A stretch of 64,000 nt of DNA, taken from contig BSWB01000004.1 of assembly GCA_033239125.1 (NCBI GenBank), positions 28,393,501-28,457,500 of the forward strand, written 5' to 3'. The notes beneath the pieces are model-generated. The model did no database searches and had not been told where the DNA came from. It was given only the letters and a program-made list of their open reading frames with translations. Position 1 is the first letter of the stretch; each line of letters starts with the position of its first letter. The stretch is from Fagopyrum homotropicum. Lineage: Eukaryota > Streptophyta > Magnoliopsida > Caryophyllales > Polygonaceae. The position numbers and the translations under genes were made by a program. Shown piece after piece: positions 10,882-23,162 of the stretch.

Positions 10882-13800
10882 ATGGCTCTTCTTAGAGGCA
10901 ATCACATTTTGGTGAACAAGTCACTTCCCATGGCTGCTTTTAATACTTCGGATCCAGGCTTGAGCTTTCTGTCTACATCGGCATTTGGCACTGCCTTCTG
11001 TCCACAATTAGCTTGCAATTTCAAGCCCAAACCCTGTTCTTCTCTCCCAGGGAAACGCCTCTTTTGTCGACCTATCACTTCCATGGCTGCACCCATAGGT
11101 CACATTTCTTATTATTTATTATATGCATTATCTCTTAAATTCGAGCTGAATTTTCTAACGGTATGTGGGTGTGATGGAAAGTTGGTACTTTTTGAAAATT
11201 GGTTTGAGTAGATGAATCTACCGATTTTAAATTGGAGACATCTTTTGATGGTGTATGTAACTTCTCTTGTAAATGCCACGGGATTCATTTTCACACCATA
11301 GAAAATGGTTGTCTTTTGTTGTAAAGCAGCTACATTTTGAATTCCTTGTCAGGATTTAGTTGAAGAAGTTATATATGAATATACAGTTATGTGGCTGTAT
11401 TTTGTATATTCCAGTAGGGGAAATTTCCTTCCAAATGGGGGGTTATCTTAAATTGGTTGCTGATGTTATTGAATTGGTGTCAGTGCAGATGGATTTCAAG
11501 GGCGTATTGGCTTTCTTGGCATGGGAATTATGGGCATTCCCATGACTCAGAATCTCATCAAGGCTGGGTAAGAAGTAGACTTGTTTTTGTATGTGTGTTT
11601 GTTGAGCTTTTCGTGCCTTGTAACATTGAGAGTAAGGGATGAGAGAATGATGGATTATGGATGTCTTTGCTACTTTCCATGGTTCAAAAGTTGAAAAGGA
11701 TTGACACATCACGGAATGTGCGTACTGCAGATGTGATGTCACCGTGTGGAACCGGACAAAGAGCAAATGTGATCCTCTCATCAACCTGGGAGCAAAGTAA
11801 GTTGTTAACAGAAGTATATCAACGTTGAACTATACATATACAATTTCCACAAATTCCGATATGCTTTAGCATATTCTCTTAATAGACGCTTCACTGAATT
11901 CTTGAGCTGTAGAATGCATGCCATCATTTTTTAAATGAAACTGTATGATTTTATGTTTGTTTAGGCTGCAAAAATCTTGCCTCTTCTTTTATAGGGATGG
12001 CTTGTCAAACTAAACTATACTTGACATGGGCTGATGGTTAATGATAAGATGTTGAAAGCTACCTTCTTGTGTTGAAAAGCTCAAAATCGTCTTCTTGTTA
12101 AGGTTCTATTTGCTCTAACTATAGCTGAATCCCCCTAAGTTTCTCTGCAAGTGATGTCAAACAGCCCGACCAATTATAATGCCACCAACTGATAGATTAT
12201 TAATTTTGGAATTAGATAGTAGACAAAAAAACCAACACTCCATTACACAATACAACATTGGAAGAAGAGAAAACTAGAGCCAAAGGAATAAACTCTTGGA
12301 ATTAACTCTTCAAAACCAGTCAGGAGACTGAAATAGCCCATATGTGAAACCTAGTACAAATACGGACTCAGATACCTGTCCTGACTGTCTAGATGGTCCC
12401 TTCGTCTAGAATAATAGCACTTAACCTCTGTTATTACCATCTAGCATATTTTGGGTTCTAACACCAGCAAACACAACCCAATGACAGCAAAGTGTTATGC
12501 TTGATCTTAACAAAAAGGATGAAAACGAACTTTGTATGGCCTTACCAAATTACCAAAGACTAATCGATACAAGAATTTGTTAGCACTGATGCGAATTTGA
12601 AGATGTTGTTAGTCTCCTATATAATTTATTTTTGCTTATGGAAACAATCTCTCATATATGCAGCTACAAATCAACTCCTGAAGAAGTAGCCGCAACCTGT
12701 GATGTCACATTTGCAATGCTAGCTGATCCCGAAAGTGCAGTGCGTGTGTTTCATTATCATTTTCTTGTCTAAATTTGCTTCCTGTGATAGGCACATGTTA
12801 GTCCTTTCCACCAGGTGGATGTTGCTTGTGGAAAGCATGGTGCTGCAAGTGGGATGGCTCCTGGCAAAGGGTATGAAATAGCCATTTTAATATGACCAAA
12901 CTGCTTGCATTCCCCATAACGCATATCGTTAGCACTTATTGTAGTTTCCACTATATTATAATCTTTTGTTTTGGCTAAATTTGTAGGTACGTGGACATTT
13001 CTACTGTAGATGGTGCAACTTCTAAGTTAATTAGTGAACGTGTCAAAGCTACTGGGGCATTGTTTTTGGAGGTAGCAACACAAACAAAGCTGATTTATAT
13101 TTTGGATGCATTCTTCCAAATGAATTTTGCAATACTGTGAAAATAACAATTTTCTAGGCTGAATGTCTTTTAAACTGGTTTTGTTTTGATTCTACTCTCA
13201 TTGATCTTATCTATTACAAGACTCGAGTGTAAGTGTTTGTTCTGACCCTATATTATTAAAGTAGTGCAATAAAATTGCTTCTCGACATTTAATTTTTATC
13301 TTTTGGATCAGGCGCCAGTTTCAGGATCCAAAAAGCCAGCAGAGGATGGACAGCTGATTTTTCTTACAGCAGGTCAAAATATTGCACTCTCTCATTTACT
13401 AATTTGCAGCTGTGAATTGTGATTGTCAATGCCCTCATCTATGTTGCCTTACTTTTTATGTGTCTAAGGTTCAATAACATTAAGGTATGAGCTATATAAA
13501 GAGATGTCGTTTGAATGATGCAATAACTGAATTTTATTGACGGTGCAATATGCAGGAGACAAATCCCTGTATGAGAAGGTTGCTCCATTGTTGGACATAA
13601 TGGGGAAGGTACTGTTTTCTTAATGTTATTTCAGAGTTTCTATTCATGCAGACTAGTTAACATACCATTTCAGTCGAAATTTTATCTCGGGGATGTTGGA
13701 AATGGGGCTGCAATGAAACTTGTTGTCAACATGATCATGGGAAGGTACTAGCAAACTATCTACATTGTTTAAAGAACGTATCTGCAAGATTTGAACATAC

Positions 13801-14839
13801 TCGACGTTTAAACTTTTTTACAGTATGATGGCATCATTTTCTGAGGGGATACTGCTAGGCGAGAAAGTTGGACTTGACCCGAATGAAATCGTGGAGGTAT
13901 GTTTCCTAATATGCAATTGTTATCATTTTGGAGGATGAAAAAAGTGAGTCCAAATGGTGACACGTTTTAGAAACATAAGAAAAATATGATCATTTAGGTC
14001 CTGTTTGGTAGATGAAAAAAATTAAGGGAATTAAGATTATAGGAATTAAAAGGAGAAAATAAATCTTTTAATCTCGTTTGGTAAGGGAAGGATGGAGATG
14101 AAAGACATTAAATTATAAAGATTAAGGGAATTAGATCATTGGAGTTGTGTAATCCTACTGAAGTTGGATTATAAGGATCATTCATTTTTACCCTTCTTCC
14201 TTTTTTTCCGTCTCTTTCATCTACAAAAATATTTAACACTACTTTTTCGTAATTTTACCCGTAATTATATTCATTTTATACTTCTTTTCATACTCATCTC
14301 CTCAAACAATTTCATCTCCATAATTTTTATCTAAATAATTTTCGTCAATCTTCAACTTCATCTACGTAATCTTACGTTACCAAACTGACCTTATTAACTG
14401 CTGAACTTTAGTGAGAGTGGCTGATTTGCAATCTTTTGAGCTATTTTGCATTGGTGCTTTACAGGTAGTTGCACAGGGTGCGATTAGCGCTCCTATGTTC
14501 TCACTAAAGGGCCCTTCCATGGTGAAATCCCTCTACCCTACCGCCTTCCCCTTAAAGCATCAGCAAAAGGTTGGTTATGTCTTCCTATGAACCATCTCCA
14601 CTGTGTTGACTGCTCTCTGTCTTTTGGTCGAAGATCCTCGCCTGCTGATAAACTGATGGGCTTTTGTGGTATGCAAACAGGATCTAAGGCTCGCTCTTGG
14701 CTTAGCAGAATCAGTCTCACAATCAACGCCGATTGCAGCGGCTGCAAACGAACTCTACAAAGTTGCCAAATCTTATGGGCTAAGTGATGACGACTTCTCT
14801 GCTGTCATTGAAGCATTGAAGGCAAAATCTGCAAATTGA
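10882..14839 (+). CDS. GLYR2: Glyoxylate/succinic semialdehyde reductase 2 (organellar), 12 exons
   Basis: NADPH-dependent reductase of the beta-hydroxyacid dehydrogenase family that converts glyoxylate to glycolate and succinic semialdehyde to gamma-hydroxybutyrate. Exons: 10882-11098, 11489-11567, 11731-11796, 12664-12739, 12815-12870, 12987-13071, 13312-13372, 13556-13608, 13674-13744, 13824-13896, 14465-14569, 14681-14839. All junctions are GT-AG and in phase, giving 366 residues (the Arabidopsis protein is of similar length). The first ~70 residues are Ser/Ala/Arg-rich like a plastid/mitochondrial transit peptide. Then come the dinucleotide fold GFLGMGIMG (about residues 77-85), the substrate motif APVSGSKKPAEDGQL, and the catalytic-lysine motif GNGAAMKLVVN. 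The C-terminus matches GLYR2 (ANELYKVAKSYGLSDDDFSAVIEALK) and lacks the peroxisomal-like SRE tail of GLYR1. Intron 10 hosts a MITE. No defect is visible; the gene looks functional. Confidence 0.95.
13997..14390. mobile_element. Tourist-like MITE in GLYR2 intron 10
   Basis: A 394-bp insert with terminal inverted repeats GGTCCTGTTTGGTA / complement of GGTCAGTTTGGTAA, flanked by TTA on both sides (13994-13996, 14391-14393). The interior is A/T-rich with purine-rich left and pyrimidine-rich right halves that can fold on each other (GAATTAGATCATT..., TTCATCTAC...). It accounts for most of the 568-bp intron. TTA target site and GTTTGGTA ends indicate PIF/Harbinger type. Confidence 0.75.
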
Positions 14840-14979
14840 GATACTTCATCAACATTATATTTTGTTTGCCCAGTAATAAGCTTCTGCTCAGGTGTCAACC
14901 ATCATAGGGGCTACTTGATTAGACAAAAAAATGCAGCCTTTTACATCCAAATATGATTTTTTTTTTTTTTTTATTGAAA
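14840..14979 (+). other. GLYR2 3'UTR candidate
   Basis: Follows the TGA at 14837-14839. It has TTGTTTGCCCAGTAATAAGC and ends in an 18-T tract at about 14957-14974, after which the Helitron terminus begins. A weak AATAAG at 14876 could serve as a polyadenylation signal. The transcript end is not determinable from sequence alone. Confidence 0.4.
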
Positions 14980-15060
14980 CTAGTTTATAGCCCGTTTGTT
15001 GCACGGGTATTTGTTAAGATTTTTTTTTTAAATCGTGAATATTGGTTATATAGATGAAAT
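14980..15060 (-). mobile_element. Helitron 3' terminus (minus strand)
   Basis: On the minus strand the sequence reads ACCCGTGCAACAAACGGGCT, a GC hairpin (CCCGT...ACGGG), followed a few bases later by CTAG and T. This is the plant Helitron 3' end pattern: a subterminal hairpin related to CCCGTGCAACGCACGGG, then CTRR with a T at the insertion site. CTAG is at 14980-14983. The body would extend rightward into the AT-rich DNA; no 5' TC end or Rep/helicase gene was found, so this is probably a non-autonomous copy of uncertain length. Confidence 0.6.
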
Positions 15061-16470
15061 ATAAAATAATTTATAATTGGTTGAATGTAAGTTTATATTT
15101 GAGTTAGAAATTTCAGGTCCTATCAACTATATAAAATGAAGAGCGGAATTAATAACCAGGTTCATCGCGTAAATGCGAATATGCTTAGGATTTGCCGATC
15201 CATAAAGTTTTAACTATATTTTCGGATAATCCTACTTACATATAAGATTGTGATTTTTATAATGAACTTTGTCAATTTATGTGTGTAATAAGCACTCTCG
15301 TCCTATCAAATATACATTTAAATTAATATTTATTTTCAATTGTAACCCATATGTAAAATTAAAATTATTGAATCAATTTCTCTTAATTAAAATAATTTAA
15401 TGACCCCTTCATATCAAAGATATGTTTTGAAACAATATTTATAATTAAAATTTTACCTACATATAAGATTAGAATTTTGTAAGAAATTTTGTTACAATTT
15501 AAGTAACATAATCAAACACAACCATTTTTTATTTGAAACCGATATTTTCAATCAACATTTTATTAATATTATAATTATCAATTTAGATACCTTCAATCTT
15601 AACATATCAATTTATCTCTAAATGTTTTATAATTTATACAATAAAAAAGATTATATTCTCAATCGTTTAAAGAATATAAAGTATACTTAGTTGTTGATTT
15701 TTCCTTAAGACAATTAAAAGAGTATATGTTATCGGAATTATAATTTAAAAAGTATTTAATTAGTTACTTTTAGGAATATTTGTGTGTAGCATGAGTCTAT
15801 ACTCTTACTACCCTATATTTTCATCTTTGAGAGCAATAATTGATTGATATTAAAATCTTATATTTGTTTAATATTGGTATTATTTTCTTTGTAAATGAGG
15901 GTGAAAATATAATATTTATTACACAACAATAATAAATATTTAGATTAAATGTAACACTATTAAAAGTCCGAGAAAATATGACTTGATTTTGAGCAAATAA
16001 TTATATCTTTATTTGTAGTTTTATTAGAAGAAGCCCGTTTGGATACTTGTTACTTGATCACCCCCATATTTTCATTGATCCATGATCACCCTTGTTACTT
16101 GTTTGCTTTCTACACTACTTTGCTTAAATGATTGATGAACAACGTTCTATTCCTTGTGAAATTCGACCTTGATGTGATTAATCATGTACTACACAGACAA
16201 TGGTTGTAAATTTTTGGTTTTCTACATTGCATTTCAATTTAGCTCTTATTTAGAGTACATCAGTGACCTTCTCCGTTTCACCTATGTTTCATCGCGAACC
16301 TGTAATCACGCAATTTATCTCCCAGTTTGTCCATTCCTTCCTCTAATCCTAAGCATATATTTTCTCCTCCCTGGTATGAACTATTTGTATCTCACTCTTT
16401 TATTTCGGTGAATGTTAGTTTTTCTCCCTTTATTCCTAAATCTACTAGTCTTATGAGATCACTAACATTC
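15061..16470. other. AT-rich intergenic DNA, no gene seen
   Basis: Very AT-rich with dispersed poly-A/T and AATATTT runs. It probably includes the rest of the non-autonomous Helitron. Nothing in six frames has family-like motifs. Around 16030-16400 two short open frames exist, but without recognisable domains. Confidence 0.5.
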
Positions 16471-16790
16471 CACCAAAAGACATTTGGTTTTGATGTAAAG
16501 CATTTGTTAGGTACTACTTTTCCGAAGCTATTGGATAAGTATAGGGTGCGCCCTAAAATTACTAAACCGTTTCATCCCTACTCACACGGAGTTTTATATC
16601 CTTCACCATGACTTGTTAAGGCGAGATTGTGTTCGTATAAAGACGCAGATGTTGATACATTGAGAATGACGATTTAAGTCATTCATCATTCTTCCACCTT
16701 GAGCTTACTTGGGTCAAGTTAATGACCATAAACAAGCGTTATATGGGATGCAACCCATGGGTTTAATCATTTTTTTCTTTTCCTTTTTCC
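16471..16790 (+). mobile_element. Tat-like 3' non-coding relic
   Basis: At about 16735-16765 the phrase AACAAGCGTTATATGGGATG, followed by CAACCC and a T/C-rich tract, matches the AAGCGCTT...GAGGCAACCC phrase found after pol in the other Tat-like copies (minus strand at 8440, plus strand at 25075). An upstream segment (16690-16715, CCACCTTGAGCTTACTTGGG) resembles the CACCTTGAGTAGTCACCACGG following the integrase relic at 25025. Coding sequence is not preserved; an open stretch before it (16455-16611) has no recognised domain. Confidence 0.45.
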
Positions 16791-17246
16791 CTTTCTGGAA
16801 TATTTCTAACTCTCAAAAGTTTGTGAAAGATATATAATATTGGTCGAAGTTTGATGAGGGTTGTAGTGCTTACCTCAGGTCCTGCAAATACTTACAAGAC
16901 CCATTGTAATGTAGAGGGTCGGATCAAACACAAGGAAGACGATGTCTCGTTTTGACAAATTAATTAAGAAATCAAAAGCAAGCAAATAAGTAAAGAAAAT
17001 ATATACAAATATAAAGGATCATTGGAATAATACAAAAATCAAGGCTGGCGGGGGCGGTCATCAAACGAGATGGAGGTCAACCGGGTTAAAACCTTGTCAA
17101 AACACCAAAGGGAAGTAAAGGAATAACCAGAGACAAAATCAAAGCAAAACCCTAGACTGAGATAGGGTAAGTCGTCCAGCAACCTCTAGGGAATTACCCT
17201 ACTGGCTCGTAAAAAGGTTTATAGGCAAGAATAAAGAGGAGAAAGA
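16791..17246. other. Unassigned intergenic sequence
   Basis: No coding or transposon signature recognised. Contains a G-rich patch (GGCTGGCGGGGGCGGTC near 17043) in an otherwise AT-rich context and leads directly into the tandem duplication. Confidence 0.4.
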
Positions 17247-19080
17247 AAGGTTTGATCTTTAGAACGATTATAAACAGGTTGTGGAGGAAGAATAGCAAAT
17301 CAACAAATAACAATAGAGATAAATCATTCTAAAACCCAAATCACCACTACATGCATATAATAGATCTCAAAAGGCAATTTCATAGTATAAAAAGTATGCT
17401 AGAGATATGTGAAGACAACTTCGTTGATTGTCACTTCGTGGTTAGGTCATTGCTTGCAGTACATCGATGTTGTCAACATGATTGTCGCGTCGTACCCAAT
17501 ACAATTGCTGATTCATCACATCGAATGGAGCATTGAGGTGTGAGGAGTCCATTTTCACTTTGATTCCACCTTTGTGGAAAATATTCCATAAATAATACTA
17601 CCATAACTCATGGACATACAAGCAATACATATCATATATCCATGCAAGTCGAGCTCACCAAACCCTAGAAAAGAGAGGGATTACTCACACATACCTCAGA
17701 ATACCAAAATGGAGTGTTTTATTGATCGAATGAAGAAGCCGTTGTCCAACGGAGTAAGGGTTGTACGACATCCAGAGGCAAAAACGGCTAACAACTCTAA
17801 GAAAGCGCGGAAAAGGAGATGTCTAATCTAATGGATGAAAGACCTTATTGATAGAGTAAGGGGTAGTCTTAAAACCCTAGATCTCCAACATCTTATCTTC
17901 TAAATAAGATAACGTTAAATCTAAAAACCAATTCATATCTTCTAACAAGATAAGTTCAAGCTAAAAGATCAAAATATCCAAGTGGTCGGGCTGGAAATTA
18001 GCCCAAACAAAAGAGAGTAAAGGAGAGGGATATGCATCCAAGAGCATCAAAGTGGGTCGGCCAAATGGCTTTATGGGTCAGACCCATAAAATCAACATCT
18101 TGTCAACATTGCGACACTTTAGTAAAACTAGAAACCCCATGAGTACTATTTTTGTAAGGTTTGATCTTTAGAACGTTTCTAAACATGTTGTGGAGGAAGA
18201 ATATCAAAGCAACAAATAACAATAGAGATAAAGCATTCTAGAACCCAAATCACCACTACATGCCTATAATAGATCTCAAAAGACAATTTCATAATATCAC
18301 AAGTATGCTAGAGATATGTGAAGACAACTTCGTTGATTGTCACTTCGTGGTTAGGTCATTGCTTGCGGTACATCGATTGTCGCGTCGTACCCAATGCAAT
18401 TGTTGATTCATCACATCGAACGGAGCATTGAGGTGTGAGGACTCCATTTTCACTTTCTATCCACCTTTGTGAAAAATATTGCATAAACAATACTACCATA
18501 ACTCATGGACATACAAGCAATACATATCATAGATCCATGCAAGTCAAGCTCACCAGACCCTAGAAAAGAGAGGGATTAGTCACATATACCTCATAATACC
18601 AAAATGAAGTGTTTTATTGATCGAATGAGGAAGCCGTCGTCCAACGGGGTATGGGTCGTACGACATCCAATGGCAAAAACGGTTAACAACTCTAAGAAAG
18701 CGCGGAAAAGGAGATGTCTAACCTACTGGATGAAATACCTTATTGATAGGGTAAGGGGTAGTCTGAAAACCCTATATCAAGATCTTATCTTCTAAATAAG
18801 ATAACATTAAATCTAAAAACAAATTCATATCTTCTAACAAGATAAGTTCAAACTAAAAGATCAAAATATCCAAGTGGGTGGGCTGGAAATTAGCCCAAAC
18901 AAAAGAGAGTAAAGGAGAGGGATAGACATCCAAGAGCATCAAAGTGGGCCAAGGCCAAATGGCTTTATGGGTCAGACCCATAAAATTAACATCTTGTCAA
19001 CATTGCGACACTTTAGTAAAACTAGATTTCATGTTGTTGTGGTTGGAACTAGAAACCCCATGAGTACTATTTTTTTTAAG
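17247..19080. repeat. Tandem duplication of a ~0.91-kb unit
   Basis: The unit starting AAGGTTTGATCTTTAGAACG occurs at 17247 and again at 18156, so the period is 909 bp, and both copies run to CCCCATGAGTACTATTTTT. Similarity is high by eye. Two indels differ: about 14 bp (TGTTGTCAACATGA-like) present near 17468 and missing at 18375, and about 29 bp present near 19028 but missing at 18130, each bounded by short repeats (GAT-type and AACTAGA). Each copy holds a 60-75-residue open frame (17610-17831; 18604-18795) that starts MECFIDRMKKP / MKCFIDRMRKP but has no known domain. The source of the unit is unknown; read on the minus strand it resembles an LTR or leader sequence. Confidence 0.85.
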
Positions 19081-20366
19081 GTAATCCGAAACTCTACAAC
19101 TTTATAGTTGACATGAAAGTTTAGATCAGTCGGAATCATGGAATAAGTTGATTGTCTTTGTACGTAATGTGTAGGAAGAACAAGATGTGGCCCAGGTGAT
19201 GCTCATCGATCAACCTACACATGTAAATCATTTAAAAAGGACTATATATATAACTAAAACATCTCTCATTTTGTTGGCATGTCTAGATTGAATTGTAATT
19301 TTCCCTCTCCATCGGTGCTGATATACATATAGCAGAATGGCCGTCCACATCAACATTTTTCGATTTATTTACAAATTTACCATTAATTATTTTGTAAGGA
19401 TTTTTAATTAGAATTTGTAAACAGTGATCATGTCACGTCAATTTTATTAAAAAAAAAGAATTAAAAAAAAAATCTGCTTATCTACCAATCAAAATTAACA
19501 AATTGCTTTACTACAATTCGATAAGATTTTACACCTTTTTTAAATTTAAAACTAATTCAAATTTTGCTCCTCAGGCCTCGAATATGTAAAAGTGATTATA
19601 TATTGAGGTATAAATATATTGAGCATAAATATAATACTTTAACAATAATTTTTGTAATAGAATATTAATTATGTCCTTTGATTTATTTAAAAAGCTTATA
19701 ATTTAATCCTCACAAATATTCATCATATTAGTTAATAAAAAAATAATTTTATAGATTAATATCCAATACATGAGTGATAATATAATTTATTATTTTTACT
19801 GAAACAAAACTTGGCACAGATGTGGACACTAAACTAATTAAATAAACAAACACAATATCAAGAAATACAAGGACTAAGAATATGAGGACAAGATATGAAA
19901 AATCCCTAATCTTCAGTTGCAAAAACAAAAGAGAGGAAGAAATAATGGAGATAAGACAGACTGAACTTCACCAGAATCCGGGTTGGAGGCAACTTCTTAC
20001 GAGCACCCTTCTTCGCATATGGGAGGAGTAGCCCACATGGTGTCGTCTCTCCTTTGTCGATGGAACACACACACAACACACACAGGGCTCTTTAGCAATC
20101 AGATTTCAAATAAACCACATGATCTCTAAGAACCTTGTCCATCGAAGGTTATATTTTGGGGGTAGTAAGGTCAAACAAACCAATTTGAAAAATCAAAAAT
20201 ATAATCTCAATCTACAACTAAACACATTCGAAATATAAACTCAATAGTTTTAAGTACGGAATAAACCACCCATATTGCTAAATTGCGTAGTACATCAAAT
20301 CCAACTAAGGATCACCAGATCAGTTTTCCTTGGTGCAGAGGAAGAGCCTTTTTTGTTGCATGATAG
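19081..20366. other. Intergenic DNA and 3' flank of the SCI1-like gene
   Basis: AT-rich from 19240 to 19880 with no gene. 19900-20366 is less biased and includes a CACACACACAACACACACAG microsatellite near 20066. It probably contains the 3'UTR of the minus-strand SCI1-like gene, whose stop is at 20367-20369. No transposon ends were recognised. Confidence 0.4.
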
Positions 20367-22449
20367 TCAATCATAGCTCGCGTTCAAAAACTTGAGCAGT
20401 TCGCTGCGCTTGCTCTCTGCAGCTTTGTCCTCCTTGGACTTGTCAAGCTTCATTTGGATCTAAGCAAAAAATAGTAGTTTCCAAAGAATAATATTAAATG
20501 CCAGCACAAACTGATATTAGACAAGGCCACAATAGTCGACTACCTTTTTGCCAGACACTGCACTGCGGCGGACACCATCCTCCTGATCACGTCCGAGAAA
20601 CTGGATCACATGCATACCAAAATGGCATAAGAAAATAATGCTGAAATTTTTTTTATCATGATTTAGAAACTGATCAATGATAATTACCTTGGAGAGCTGT
20701 ACAGGGCTACTACTTCTGTCAACCTCACTTTTCTGCATATTGCTCACATTTCCAGGAGAAACACAAGCCAGAACAAAAATTCAGGCAAGCAAATCAAGAG
20801 CCCAGCCAACAGGTCACAGACGCCAGCTCCAATTTCAAAGAGCCAGGCAAGAAACAGTCAGAAATTATCATTGAAGAAAATCTAGACAATCATCAAATTT
20901 GTAACCGTAAACAAATCTTATTCATGACAACATAAATGTCATGCTTCCCAGAGAATACTATCCTACCTCTTTTTTGTTCTTACGATGTGTTCGCCGAGAA
21001 CTCTTCTCCTTGTCTCTTGATTTCCTCTGGAAGAACATGAAGATATCAAGCAACAGAAACAATAGATGTCAGATATCAGGCAGAAAGGAAGAAGTGAAAG
21101 AAGACCTTCTTTGATTTGTCATGATGCTTGCGCTTCCTTGTGCGGCTTGATCTCTCCTCCTTACTATCCGAAGAACTACTGATGTTCAAGAATTCATAAA
21201 TTAATAAATGAAACATTATCAAACCACTCAAAAGAACCGAAATGTTGCAACAGTAGTTGCCAAAATAACAGGAAGAAGCCACGTGTGTATTCATGTCATT
21301 TGATCCAGCAATAACAATAAGAAATGTATCTACAAGTGAAGAAGTTCAAGAATACTTCTAGAAAAGACTTCTTCAAATGGCTTCGAAAAATCCAATCTGT
21401 CACTCCTTTCTTTGAATTAACCAAAAAGAACCACAAGGAAGGGCATATCGTCAAGTGGGGATGCTCGCACCATAAATTGAACAGATCATTTTCATCCCAA
21501 GTATTGTTCTTCTTCACATGGATATTCAACATTGAAAGAGGACTACTCAAAAGTGGATCTTTGCCTTAATGTTTTTCCCTCTCCCTTGACATTTATTATC
21601 TACTTTCCCCACTCAAATGGTGCATTTATTATTGATTGTGCCCATATATACACTGAGATCATATTTTCTATATGTATCATAAATGAGTTCAATGATTAAT
21701 TTATTCAACAATGAAGAAAATCAAGAAAATCAGTTTGGCAGTCGCCATGGACCTCTTTTTCTCATATCTACTGTTTGTCTTAGGAACATAAGCATCCTAT
21801 GATAAATCTTCACATACAAATGCCATAACTCCAAATTGATTAACAACAGTACTTCCTTGTTTTGGCTAATTTGCATATCTGACACATAAGGAAGCGCCAA
21901 ATCACTGCATAATAGGAACATTTTCTCATCAATACTTCCTACAAACCATGGAGCCAAACCCTAACCCCTTTGATGAATTAAACAACCAAAGCCTAACAAA
22001 GCACAATAATACGAGCAAGTTCTCATCGTTGTCATCATTCTCATCTTCAAACCATCAACCATACAGCAATGAACAGAAACCCTGAGACCGCAATAATATC
22101 CTATCAAAACTAATTGATTCCGTATGAAAGGAACCAAACCCTACAGCCACCAACACATAATCAATTACGTCACAATGAAAACTCTAATCCCCAATAAGGC
22201 GAGCACGTGACGAGGAAGGGGGGAGGGAAAAAAATACCTGTAACCGTCGGATGAGTAATCGGAAGAAGAGTAGCTATCGGAAGAAGAGTGATGTCTGCGA
22301 CGCCTTTTTGCCTTTAATTGCTTCTTTTCACGGATCTTGAGCGATTCCCTGTCCCGATTGCGGCGACGGCGACGGCGCCGGTCGTCAGGAGAGGAAGATG
22401 ACGAAGTATCCGACGAGGAGGTCGCCGTTGACGGAGAGGAAGCAGCCAT
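20367..22449 (-). CDS. SCI1: SCI1-like (style cell-cycle inhibitor 1) Arg/Ser/Lys-rich nuclear protein, 6 exons
   Basis: Exons on the minus strand: 22449-22238, 21178-21106, 21026-20967, 20732-20688, 20600-20544, 20459-20367. All introns are GT-AG and in phase, giving 179 residues. The N-terminal two thirds are low complexity: a Ser-rich start (MAASSPSTATSSS), poly-Arg, then alternating Ser and Lys/Arg stretches (SSSDSYSSSDYSSDGYS, RTRKRKHHDKSKK). This gives several nuclear-localisation-like clusters. The C-terminal ~55 residues are the conserved part: FLGRDQEDGVRRSAVSGKK, then MKLDKSKEDKAAESKRSELL and KFLNASYD. That block is characteristic of SCI1, a nuclear protein limiting cell proliferation in tobacco stigma and style. 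The role here is inferred from that family. The ATG is the first in the open exon and lies in a T/C-poor, C/G-rich leader. The frame is intact. Confidence 0.9.
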
Positions 22450-22981
22450 GTTAGGGGGAGGGCAGGGAAAGGGGCTGCTTTAGGGAGCTGAAAAAATGCC
22501 CTGCTCTTCCGCATTATATATGACTAAAATAGCTCTAGACGACGTCGTATCCCCTTTTGGATGTTGATCATAGAACTTTAGTTTTTTTTTTGGTACACTA
22601 GGATATCTCAGGATTATAATAGCCTTAACGCTAAATTTTAACACTAAAAAAATATTTAATATTTATTATTAGTTCAATAATCTCCAATAATTTATTAATT
22701 AAATATTATAAATATTCACTTTTCTCTTTCCTTTTCCCAGAAAAAGGAACATATGTGTTTAATATGGTGGTTCCACATGAAAAGTTAAAGGGTGACCTGG
22801 TCCTTGAGGGTTATATTTAGCTCTTTGCACCACCTTTTAATCCTTTAACCTTATAACTTTTTTTTTTGTTGGAAACCATTTTACAATAAAGTAGGGCTAA
22901 AGGGGGCATATAATTCCCCTTATTGGAGATGACCTTACCTTCTATTAAGGCTATTTTTTAACGAAAAGCGATTTTTTTTTA
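22450..22981 (-). promoter_or_regulatory. Upstream region of the SCI1-like gene
   Basis: About 60 bp of GC-rich leader precede the ATG on the minus strand, then AT-rich DNA. On the minus strand ATATATAATGCGG (about 22508-22520) is the nearest TATA-like element, roughly 60 bp upstream of the ATG. The remainder (22560-22980) has poly-T runs and no gene. Confidence 0.35.
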
Positions 22982-23162
22982 GGGCCCGTTTGGAAGCACC
23001 GGGAATCATTCCCGGTAACGGAATGATTCCGAATCAATCAAAAGGTACGTTTGGTTAGAGGTCTTTTAACACATAAAAGTAATCTCATCCATTCCATTTC
23101 CTTTCTCTACCCTTATTTGATTCCATTCCGTTTCTATTCCACATCTCCAACCAAACGGGCAC
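22982..23162. mobile_element. Tourist-like MITE, copy 2
   Basis: 181 bp with inverted ends GGGCCCGTTTGG / complement of GTGCCCGTTTGG, flanked by TTA at 22979-22981 and 23163-23165. Its interior is nearly collinear with the MITE at 7000-7177 (shared GGAATGATTCCGAATCAATC and TTTGATTCCATTCCGTTTC-like halves). Better preserved ends suggest it is the younger of the two. It sits about 530 bp upstream of the SCI1-like start codon. Confidence 0.9.

Noticed and set aside
11796..12664. A sequence error at the GLYR2 exon 3/4 junction
   Set aside because: The splice gives Asn where Arabidopsis has Lys, but both splice sites are canonical and the frame is kept; a plain substitution is enough.
22314..22514. 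Alternative frame overlapping SCI1 exon 1
   Set aside because: The other frame splices perfectly in phase into the conserved SCI1 C-terminus; this one leads nowhere.
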